This document shows, piece after piece, positions 55,663-64,000 of a DNA stretch of 64,000 nucleotides. The notes under the pieces were generated by a model that ran no database searches, had not been told where the DNA came from, and saw only the letters and a list, made by a program, of their open reading frames with translations. The DNA is from Lepraria neglecta (lineage: Eukaryota > Ascomycota > Lecanoromycetes > Lecanorales > Stereocaulaceae). The position numbers and the translations under genes are program-made. The stretch spans positions 3,038,001 through 3,102,000 of the forward strand of contig CM065648.1 of the NCBI GenBank assembly GCA_033220425.1, given 5' to 3'. The stretch's first letter is position 1. Each line of letters starts with the position of its first letter.

Positions 55663-56628
55663 TCAACGAGTTGCCTGTCGCCTCTGTTTGCTCAGCTTCA
55701 TATGCAGTAGATTGTAGTTATTCCAGCACTTATGGCAAGAAGCATGCCCACATCCATGGCAGACCAATAAGAAATTCGCTTTGTTCCCTTTACGCTCCTC
55801 CCCTGTTACAAGTCTGTGGTCAGTAATTGCTTAAGGATAAATCATTTAAGGCCATAAAAAACTTACCGCACTCGTCGCGACATACATGAGACGAATGCGC
55901 GTCAGGGTACCAGCGGGTGGCACCGTTATGATGATCGCACCGGGGATCCCGATGATGAAAAAGCCTCCCTTTGAGCTCTTGGGGATATGTAGGATGTAGC
56001 TCATTCTGTCCAATTGATGATATAACCATTGAAGTCAGCACTTTCCTTTCCAAAAAAAAGCATTGCGTTGATAGATATGTCTGACGGGTCAGAAATTCCG
56101 GACCCCAGAGCATGTCTTGCAACTTGAATTTGGTGATGGAAGGGGAGATGTCAGCTCAAAAAATATGCTTACATTGTACCCTTGGCTGCATGATAGCTCG
56201 GGTAGGTAGTCTCAAGCGGTAGGAATCTATTCGATCTCGAGGTGACCTTGAACGGCTCGAGCGACGACGACGTTGGCGATGCGAGTCTCTATGATAGGAT
56301 GGGCGATAGCTGTCGAGCATACCGGCTGATGAATACGTTGAACGACGTAGGGGATAGGATGGCCTAGCTGGCCAGAACGCCAGCCGAAGGAGATGTAGGA
56401 AGCGCACGCGTAGATGATGTCACTGGCTGGAACCCAAAGGATGTCACGGGCTGATACTCGAAGGAAGACTCGTTTTGACGGATTCGAGGAGGAGGAGAAC
56501 GAGGCTGGAAGCTCTGGCAGAGTCCAAAGACAGGAAGATCCAAAGACAGGAAGAGGTTGTCTTGAATGGCTTTGAGTGTAAGAGCTGGAAGAAGTAGAAT
56601 GTGGTAGATTTACTTACTCGTTGTGCAT
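55663..56628 (-). pseudogene. Damaged second copy of the SR-rich Cys/His gene
   Basis: The 3' half keeps the pattern of the gene at 50646-51638: an SR block (HRQRRRRSSRSRSPRDRID), then possible zinc ligands DPRCDHH, HVCRDECG and, after a consensus intron before the last Cys block, VCHGCGHASCHKCWNNYN, ending at 55663. Upstream, the same kind of Pro/Ser-rich sequence (SFQPRSPPPRIRQ, EYQPVTSFGFQPVTSS) lies in a different frame and ends at a TAG before the SR block, and an exact 16-bp duplication at 56523-56554 shifts the frame again. A candidate start exon (MHN) ends at 56618 with GTAAGT. With two frame breaks it looks decayed, though an unrecognised splice pattern could rescue part of it. Confidence 0.45.
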
Positions 56629-58234
56629 GTTTGTCGAAGACGATACGGGCAATCGCCCAGACGAAAACGCCTGGCGAGCGTGCGTGAGATCGTCGAAGAA
56701 AGATGAGGCTTTAGGCCGGTGAGAGACCTTGGTTGGTGTCATCTATCAGAGTCAGACAGTTAACAAGCTTGAACGTGATGAAAGGGATCTTAGGCGGAGC
56801 ATGACTTACAGTGACTGTAGAGCTGATAGATTCAGGACGCTGGTCGGCGGCCACTCGTGGAATATAGCTGGAAGGAGGTGGCTATGGTACTGCTCAGCTA
56901 TAGTTAGCCTCGAGTTGGAGGTTACGAATTTCAAATCAAAACAATGGCGTGATGACGACTTACTCGAAACATCCGTGAGACGTCACCCAGCTCCGTAAGC
57001 TTTATATGTTTATTGAATGTGGCTGATCAAGGGCAAATCCTTGCAGAGATACATGAGCGTAGTTTCGAGGAGGGTAGTTTCGAGGAGGGTAGTTTCGAGG
57101 AGGGTAGTTTCGAGGAGCGTATGTTCACTCTTACAAGGCACTAGGGCATTCTGTCTTCTGATGAAATAGAGCTTCACTTGGGACATTCATGGCAATATGT
57201 GGTGGTTAGAGGAGAAAGGACCCAACAGTATCCTCACGCCTACGACTTCAATCATGGTCAGGTAGAGGCATAAATTTCATAATTCGTTGCAAGCTCATGC
57301 CAATGAATGACTTCTTGATCGCGATCCTAGCTTCACACAAAGTGAGGATAGCGCTTGCATCTTGCCTTCAGCGAACGTTTCACGCACTAAGAGTTCAACG
57401 TAAGAGATCTCGGCTGGCCTTGTTCGAATATCTTCTAGCCCCTTTCAATAACCAGTTTCGGTAGAAATACTATCTTTACACCGCTTTGTTTGCGAGTGGA
57501 TTCTGCGGGTACAAGTGCGACACATTGTTTTGTATGCCCCCTTTCTTGAGTGGGCCCCAGTCGTCTAGAACAAAAGCTGAGACTACACGAAGTGGACCAA
57601 TTCTCGAAGTGCAACAATTGTTTCGTTTGAATGTGCAGGGAATCGGCCCGTCGTGGGTATCAATTCCACATGAAGTTTCACGAGGTGAGGTGTAGTCGCG
57701 GATACTTTGTGTTCAGGTGAGAACGAGTCCAATCGGGGATGGTCTTGACGCCATATCACGCTATCTTCTCACATGATATTATTAGAGATCCAAATCAGAA
57801 TTGTGAAAATGCGAGTACTAGAACTGTGCGGTTTCACTAAAGGTAATGCTGTTGATCAGCAAAGTCATCCAAGGCACTGATGCAGCTTTCTATGGTCTGA
57901 TTAGTAATCTGTCTGATTGGCTGTGTGCAAAGGAATTACTGCTTAAAGCGTGTCGTATCCTGCCAGCTTCGACCTCCCTGCCCTCCGCTTGCTGGCCACC
58001 CCCCCGCGGTTTCTGGCTGCTGTTATAAGTCCTGCATACTCCCTCTCCGTCGGAGAGAAAGTATGAGCCTGGAGGATGAAGTAACTTGCGGCTTTCGAGT
58101 GAGCAGGGCGAGCAGGGATGATGCCGCTCGCCATCTAATATGACTTCACGTCACCTGACGGTGCATGCAATTAACCTAGGCACGGCTCTGTGATATGCTC
58201 TAGGCTATTCCTGACAGATTCCGCGAAAATTTTA
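56629..58234. other. 1.6 kb region without a supported gene
   Basis: Only short frames on both strands. It contains the 15-bp tandem repeat listed separately and no recognisable gene or RNA. Confidence 0.5.
57059..57118. repeat. Minisatellite, four tandem 15-bp units
   Basis: Four units of GTAGTTTCGAGGAGG in direct tandem, the last with one change near its end. Confidence 0.9.
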
Positions 58235-59149
58235 TTACACAGCATCCCTAAGTGCCTGGCGGCCTATCCTAACCAAGTAATCATTTTCTAGCGGCTCCTG
58301 CTCAAAGCCATTGATGACCTGGTATAGCATCGCGGCCGAAATCTTTGTGACGTCTACATTAGGCAACGATATCACATATTTAGCAGCTACGGTCTTCAAA
58401 ATCTGCCCCAGCGTGGTGATGAGCCCGGGCTTCGACACGCGCGCCTCCACCGCGTCATTGTGCTCCGCTGCGAACGCAAGCACGCGGTTTTCAGTCTCGC
58501 CCTGATAGGTCGCCGCATCGTCAGCTTCGGCGAGGTCTTTGCCACTCCAGGATGCACCACACGCATCAAAGAGTACGGCGGCATAAACTTTGACATCTTA
58601 TTTTGGTCGCGCTCGGCCACCATACCGCTCATATACATAAAACAAAAAGGCGTGACGCCGCTACCACCCTCGCCGCCCGCCTCGAACATGGCTTGAAGCC
58701 CGGCGAGCGTGTAGTCCTGGCACACACGGCGCACCTCACCAAAGTCGAGGCCACGCGACTTGCTCGGTGTAATAGCCACGGTCCTTAGTGGTGGGGCTTT
58801 AGTATAGTTCGATTGACTGGTCGTGTTTACATATCACGCCGCGTAATTCGCGAGCGAGGGATAAGGACGCGAAGCTAATAGAAGGGAGGAAAGGGGACGA
58901 TTAGGGGCCGTACCAGATGCAGGCGTCCGCGCCGGCAAACTGCTTTATCACTTCGCCGGGGTAGCTGCCGTAGTCGTCGAGGATGAAGCTGTGTAGCTTG
59001 GAATCGTCGGCGCCTTGGACGGGGTTCAAGGGCGTAGAGACGGGGCGTCGTTCGACCGCGATTACGGAGGTAATCTTTGGCATGCCCAGGCTCTGACGGA
59101 TGACTTCGGTGGCGACGAAGCCGGACGCTCCGGCGACGATAAGCTTCAT
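58235..59149 (-). CDS. Small NAD(P)-binding Rossmann protein (NmrA/HTATIP2-like)
   Basis: Three exons, read leftwards: 59149-58914, 58783-58561 and 58501-58235 (introns 130 and 59 nt), giving 241 residues. The first exon starts MKLIVAGASGFVATEVIRQS, a glycine-rich nucleotide-binding loop directly at the N-terminus. The second carries SKSRGLDFGEVRRVCQDYTL and the third KPGLITTLGQILKTVAAKYV and a C-terminal helical end. This resembles fungal relatives of HTATIP2-type oxidoreductases, cytosolic; the substrate is unknown. The second intron's donor (CGT|GTGGTG) is weak, but the junction LMRGETENRVLAFAAEH fits the family and keeps the frame. It is divergent from RFT1 with 353 bp between the starts. 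Confidence 0.82.
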
Positions 59150-59502
59150 AGACTGCCTACTGGTGAACTCTTTCTTGAGGTTGTAAAAAACGATTCAGGG
59201 GTTTAGTAAAACAAGGCTAGACGCGAGTTTGTCACGAGTCCAAGGTGGCTTGTATGAAAGTTGTCATCGAGTCGGTCAAAATTTCCACTCCCAGATCTAT
59301 ATCATAAGTACGGCCGTTATAAATAGGTGGTGGTGATGGACGAGACCTAAGATTAGAGGTCGTATTCCGCATACAATGGAGCCACATGGTTCGGGTATGA
59401 CAGCACTAGATACGGACATGACAGGCCAAATGTACTCAACCTCAGCCTCGACCCTCTAAGTTTCCCCAAGGTAAGTTCCTCCATCACACTCCACATTTGG
59501 TC
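59150..59502. promoter_or_regulatory. Divergent promoter region (Rossmann protein / RFT1)
   Basis: 353 bp between two divergent start codons. No specific site claimed. Confidence 0.5.
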
Positions 59503-61344
59503 ATGTCTAAGGCCAAAGCTGACCACAAACAAGAAGATCATGCAGAACCTCCTCCAAAAAGTTCAATCTCCTCCAAATCGGCCTTGAGCGCCGCTTTCCT
59601 TGTCCTTAATCAAATCGGCACTCGAGCCCTCACTTTCGCTGTCAACCAGGTCCTGCTCCGATACCTATCTCCGAAGATATATGGAGTGGCTACGCAGCTG
59701 GAGCTGTTCTCGGTCTCCATCCTGTACTTCTCTCGTGAGAGCCTTCGAGTAGCATTGCAGCGGCAGCAAGGGGACGATGAATTGGAGAAGACAGAGCAAG
59801 TCGATGGAGAAAGCCCAAAGAAAGATGCCAAGCAGGTAGCTGTCAGCTATGGGCCTACTCGAAGGTTGCAAGAGGTGGCCAATCTCTCGCATATAGCATC
59901 TGGGCTTGGCTTGCCATTGACGATTTTCTTTTCATGGCTATACCTTCGAAGCGCCGACTCTGCAGTCCTGGAAACGGGCCATTTACACAGCTCGCTCTAC
60001 ATTTACGCGCTTGCTACACTTCTCGAACTTTTCATTGAGCCGGCGTTTGCTGTCGCCAAGCAGCAAATGCTAGACGGTACTCGCGTCTGGGCCGAATTTC
60101 GAGCGTCAATCATCAAATGTCTTATAACTTGTGTGACAGCTGTCTGGGCCAGTAGGACCGGTCGCGACGTTGGTGTCCTCCCTTTTGCCATGGGCCAATT
60201 GAGCTATGCTATTGTCCTCAACCTCGTCTATATTTGGAACATTATTCCCATTTGCAATCAGAATGGCGCTTCTCTCCTCCCCAAAACCATTGCCTCAAAC
60301 AATACCTACATCATGTCACGCTTCTCTCGCCCTCTCATCACAATAGCTGCAACATTCTACGGCCAGGCCATCTTCAATCAGATACTTACCTCCGGCGACA
60401 GCTATCTGATAGCGGCCCTTGCCACCCTTCCAGCTCAAGGCGCCTACGCCCTAGCAGCCAACTACGGTGGTCTTCTCGCGCGCATGCTGTTCCAACCCAT
60501 CGAAGAAGCCTCTCGTTCCCTCTTCGGCCGTCTCCCCACTATAGACTCGCCACAAACCAAGTCTTCGTATAACAAACCCGTACAGCAGGCCGTAACGCAC
60601 CTGACAATCACCCTGCATTTCTACAGCCTCGTCTCTCTCTTCGCCATCTCCCTGGGTCCTCCTCTCTCCCCACTGGTCCTCCAAACGCTCGCTGGCTCGC
60701 GCTGGACCGCCACAGAAGCCCCAGCAGTATTAGCCGCATACTGCTATCTCATCCCCCTCCTAGCCGCCAATGGCATCCTCGAAGCATTCGTCAGCGCCGT
60801 AGCGACTCCAGCACAGATCCGCGCGCAGAGTTTCTGGAAAATAGCACAGCTCTGCGCGTTTGCTGGCACTAGCTACGTCGCGTTGAGGGTCGCAGACATG
60901 GGTGCTCCCGGGTTGGTGGTTGCGAACGCCGTGACGATGGTGTCGCGGATCTCTTGGAGCTGGGGGTTTGTGCAAGGTTATCTGGGGGCTTTTGGTGGAA
61001 ATGCACGAGGTTTGAAGGTTTCGGAGATGATGCCATGTGTGGGAAGTCTGGCGGTAGGGGCTGGGGCGCGGTGGTGCCTGAGGTACCTCTTACAAGATGG
61101 CTCCGATATTAGATTGGAAGAGCTGATGCAATGTGGGGTTGTCGTGGGTGCTTGTGGAATCGGAGTGTAAGTTGCTACCTGCCACCCCTCCACTGAATCA
61201 AAAGATACTCATGCCAAACAAAGGCTATTCTTCGAGCGCCAATTCCTGCTGTCAATGATACCAAACGCAGCAATTGATCGCTTTCCGATCTTGCAACACG
61301 TCACGAGGACTCGGAAAGACAGGGACGAGAAGAAACAGCAATAG
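59503..61344 (+). CDS. RFT1: Rft1, ER membrane protein of lipid-linked oligosaccharide assembly
   Basis: Two exons, 59503-61166 and 61224-61344 (57 nt intron), giving 594 residues. The start is the ATG at 59503. The protein has about 12-14 hydrophobic helices of the MATE/flippase-like fold with Rft1 signatures: FLVLNQIGTRALTFAVNQVL, LRYLSPKIYGVATQLELFSV, SRESLRVALQR, FRASIIKCLITCV, GDSYLIAALATLPAQGAYAL, RMLFQPIEEASR and FVSAVATPAQIRAQS. Rft1 is needed for making Man5GlcNAc2-PP-dolichol available in the ER lumen for N-glycosylation; whether it is itself the flippase is disputed. The last exon supplies the usual basic C-terminus (RTRKDRDEKKQQ). It converges with DBP3 with only 78 bp between stop codons. 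Confidence 0.95.
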
Positions 61345-61422
61345 ATCTACAGAAGTCTATCCATCTAGCGTTATTCTATCATCTCGCTCAATGCTCAACA
61401 AGACTTTTCCCAACGTGATTCA

Positions 61423-63234
61423 TTAATCATCAAACTTAATCTTCGTAGACTCTTTCTTCTCCCCCCCAGCCCCAACATCCTTATAAAATGCCCCATAAGC
61501 CTCGTGACCCTTCTTCTTAACCGTCGTCCCAAACTTCAACAGATCCTCCGGTATCTCCTGCCCAGCTGCTCTAAGCACATTAATCAGAGCCCCAGACTGC
61601 GCTTTATCGTGCTCTGTAAACAATGTAATAGCCAACCCCTGAGCACCAGCTCGTCCGGTTCGCCCAATGCGGTGGACATAGTCTTCCACAGTCAGGGGGA
61701 AGGTGACGTTCACTACGACTTTGACTGCTGGGATATCGAGACCACGAGCCGCGACGTCTGTGGCTACGAGTAAGGGGCATTGACCGCTCTTGAAACTCTC
61801 TAAGCTCGCTGAGCGAGCAGCTTGGCCCATATCGCCGTGGATGCCTGCAACTCTGAGCCCCCGCTGTCGTAGAAAACCCTCCACACGCGCCGCTTCTTTC
61901 TTGTACAGACAAAAGACGAGGATCCGATCATTCTTGTTCTTAGGACCTTGATGCTGCTTCAGTATCTGCAAAAGTCGCTGCTCCTTTCCCCGCGGATCGA
62001 CAACTTCAACGAGCTGCTTTATCTTCGTATTCGCTCTCAGCTCGCCGGTAGGATTATCAGCTCCGATGGAGATGTGGACGGGTTGTTTCATGAATGTAGC
62101 AGCTAGTTCGCGCACTGAAGGTGGCCAAGTAGCTGTGAACATGAGAGTTTGTCTTCCTTCGGGAGAGGTAGTCGATATGATCTTGCGGATTTCTTCCTCG
62201 AAACCTTTGTCTAGCATGCGGTCTGCTTCGTCGAGCACCAGGTAGTTGACATTGCTGAGATCTGCGGCGCCTTCGTTGATCAAGTCGTTGAGACGGCCGG
62301 GAGTGGCTACGACGATATGTGCAGTCTTGAGAGCAGCACGTTGCTGGTCTTTGGGCACGCCGCCGTAGACGCAGACGGTTTTGAGAGATGCGGGTGCGGC
62401 CAGCGCTTCGATTTGGGTGTGGATTTGCACGGCAAGTTCGCGGGTTGGGGAGACCATGACTGCTTTTGTTGGGCCGCGAGACTTGGAAGGCGGAGAGGTG
62501 GTCATAGAGCGTATTATAGAGCGTATACAGGGAACTCCAAAAGCGAGTGTCTTGCCGGAACCGGTCTCTGCTACACCTATCACGTCGCGACCTGAGAGGA
62601 GGAAAGGCCACGCGGCTGATTGGATGGGTGTGGGTGCTTTGAAGGCGGCAAAGGGGGTAGAGTCGGTGGTAGGGAGGTATGGAAACTTCGTGATAGGGCG
62701 TAGGGATGAGGAGGACGGACCATTGATCGTGATGAAGTTGGTCTTGAGGAAGTCGTCGATTTCGGATTTGGAGAGTGCTGTGAGTGCTGGGTCTTCCGCG
62801 TAGTTTGACGTTGAATCTGGAGGCGTCTTGGACTTTTTCTGCTTAGGTTTCTTGGTAATCTTATCTTCGCCATCTAAGGGTTCTGGTATTGTAGATGTCC
62901 CATTGCTCTCTTTCCTTTCTGCCTTCTTTGTTGCCTTCGATCGAGCCTTTTCCGCTTTGCGCGTCGCTTTGGCGAGAGCTTCTTCCGCTTCATGTGAACC
63001 ATTGATCTCTGGAGCGTTTTTCTCTAGTTCTCCAACTTTGCCATTTGTATCTTTCTCCTTCTCCAGCTTCCTTAGCCTCTTCGCCTCTCTCCGTTCCTCC
63101 TTAGAAGGTTTGCTCGTAACATCCTCAATTTTGCTGCTGGACTCGTGCTTTCCGTTCTCACGCTTGCGCTTCTTGTTCTTTTTCTCCAGGCTATGGCCAT
63201 TGGTGAGAGCCTCGGAAGGTAGGGCTTCTGTCAT
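61423..63234 (-). CDS. DBP3: DEAD-box ATP-dependent RNA helicase Dbp3 (ribosome biogenesis)
   Basis: A single exon of 603 residues. The ATG at 63234 is the first in frame; the open frame upstream has only non-ATG codons. The first 170 residues are Lys/Glu/Arg-rich with nuclear-localisation-like blocks ([25 protein letters not shown]). The helicase core has all motifs: Q motif [41 protein letters not shown] (in place of SAT), [26 protein letters not shown] and [10 protein letters not shown]. Dbp3 acts in nucleolar pre-rRNA processing for the 60S subunit. A short C-terminal basic segment ([13 protein letters not shown]) fits the family. It is convergent with RFT1, so the 3' UTRs are likely to overlap. 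Confidence 0.95.
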   Translation of the reverse strand: MTEALPSEALTNGHSLEKKNKKRKRENGKHESSSKIEDVTSKPSKEERREAKRLRKLEKEKDTNGKVGELEKNAPEINGSHEAEEALAKATRKAEKARSKATKKAERKESNGTSTIPEPLDGEDKITKKPKQKKSKTPPDSTSNYAEDPALTALSKSEIDDFLKTNFITINGPSSSSLRPITKFPYLPTTDSTPFAAFKAPTPIQSAAWPFLLSGRDVIGVAETGSGKTLAFGVPCIRSIIRSMTTSPPSKSRGPTKAVMVSPTRELAVQIHTQIEALAAPASLKTVCVYGGVPKDQQRAALKTAHIVVATPGRLNDLINEGAADLSNVNYLVLDEADRMLDKGFEEEIRKIISTTSPEGRQTLMFTATWPPSVRELAATFMKQPVHISIGADNPTGELRANTKIKQLVEVVDPRGKEQRLLQILKQHQGPKNKNDRILVFCLYKKEAARVEGFLRQRGLRVAGIHGDMGQAARSASLESFKSGQCPLLVATDVAARGLDIPAVKVVVNVTFPLTVEDYVHRIGRTGRAGAQGLAITLFTEHDKAQSGALINVLRAAGQEIPEDLLKFGTTVKKKGHEAYGAFYKDVGAGGEKKESTKIKFDD

Positions 63235-63718
63235 TGCGAGGATAGCCACGGCCGTGAAGTACAACAAATTCTGTTCGATAGTGTAGAAATTTCCAAACTA
63301 GGTAGGAATTTCGAGAATGCCAAGCATTTCTTTTTATCGCGGGACTGTTCCGCTATCCGCGATAGGCAGGTTTGCCGAACATCTCTTGGCACTTAAAGAA
63401 GGCAGAAACAATCCTACTTGATGCTACTAATGCTATGAATCCTACGACGCTATGAATCCTCTTGATCCCCGTGACTATGGACTTGATACCCTGGCACGAA
63501 CGCCCTTGCCTATTAAATGCCATATACATCCCACCACCTGGCATTGTCCCAACGAGCTAAGATACTACAAATGTCCAAATGCGTTCCAGTTTAGAAAGCC
63601 TTGCTTGGGAGTTGCAGCGGGCAATAATCTCGGAAGTTGAGTATGACGGCAATGTTTATGGTAGGGCGCTCCTAGATTGAAGCTCCACCTGTTGATACTA
63701 CTGCAAGCTCCTTTCGCC
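63235..63718. other. 484 bp region left of the edge fragment
   Basis: Promoter of DBP3 and no other supported feature. Confidence 0.5.
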
Positions 63719-63978
63719 ATGGATCTTCTCAAGAATCAACTTGGGGAAGGAGAAACAAAGTGGGCTGCGAATAAGGCCATCATAGATAGCGGAAATGCCA
63801 CGTTCGTCAAAACGTTCGACTTTTTCCACGTGCCGATTGCGAGTGTAAGAGTGAAGGAGGCCATCAATTGGTGAATGACGATGTCTTGCCAGCAGACGTA
63901 GACGACGTCTTATCCAATTTGGGCAAGCTACCGAACCTGGAGACGCTGAATATCAAGTTCTCCGTTTATTGGTATTGA
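63719..63978 (+). CDS. Fragment resembling the end of a fungal F-box/LRR-like protein, probably decayed or spliced
   Basis: An ATG frame (MDLLKNQLGEGETKWAANKA) ends at a TGA at 63872. In another frame, SNLGKLPNLETLNIKFSVYW follows at once and stops at 63978; this is leucine-rich-repeat-like, as in fungal F-box-type proteins. A frame change or an unseen intron separates the two parts. Too short and too near the edge for more. Confidence 0.25.
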
Positions 63979-64000
63979 CAGACGAATATGACAAAGGTCC

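Noticed and set aside
1-64000. Transposable or virus-derived elements
   Set aside because: No reverse transcriptase, integrase, transposase or terminal repeat structure was seen on either strand.
1-64000. A secondary-metabolite gene cluster
   Set aside because: No polyketide synthase, peptide synthetase or terpene synthase is present; the transporters and regulator are scattered among housekeeping genes.

Overview
The window is nuclear DNA of a filamentous ascomycete (Pezizomycotina). Evidence for this: genes sit close together on both strands; introns are mostly short (about 45-130 nt) with GTATGT/GTAAGT-type donors, CTAAC/CTGAC branch sites and CAG/TAG acceptors; and families typical of these fungi are present (Zn2Cys6 regulator, RTA1-like protein, two MFS families, MOSC protein, fungal carotenoid oxygenase, Rft1, Dbp3). 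I cannot place it in a class with confidence. I see no transposon, retroelement, CRISPR array, rRNA or convincing tRNA.

Layout. 1-12 kb: N-terminal part of an unknown gene, 2H phosphoesterase, ribosomal protein eL42, a conserved hypothetical, and a divergent pair of an MFS carrier and an AYR1-like reductase. 12-20.6 kb: glycosyltransferase with a lamin-G-like domain and a C-terminal anchor; a CinA-type nucleotide amidase gene divergent from an allantoate/nicotinate-type permease gene; a charged low-complexity protein; a MOSC protein. 20.8-31.3 kb: a decayed GT32 glycosyltransferase gene, a Zn2Cys6 regulator, an RTA1-like protein and a NIPA-type Mg transporter. 32-46 kb: a patatin-like protein without its Ser nucleophile, divergent from a gene whose N-terminus resembles fungal STAND/HeLo-like domains; an amidohydrolase; an unknown nuclear-type protein; hemerythrin divergent from a 3-dehydroshikimate dehydratase-like gene. 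46-64 kb: a mitochondrial stomatin, a carotenoid oxygenase with a start-codon problem, two copies of an unrecognised SR-rich Cys/His protein (one apparently decayed), a CorA-like membrane protein, a small Rossmann protein, RFT1 convergent with DBP3, and a fragment at the right edge.

Functional links are mostly housekeeping. Three arrangements suggest shared function, by inference only: the CinA/permease pair (NAD precursors), the patatin/STAND-like pair (possible cell-death type module), and the hemerythrin/dehydroshikimate dehydratase pair. Most gene models are spliced; exon boundaries below were chosen by reading frame, consensus splice sites and family conservation. Several apparent frame breaks are one-base changes, some in homopolymers, so base-calling error cannot be excluded.
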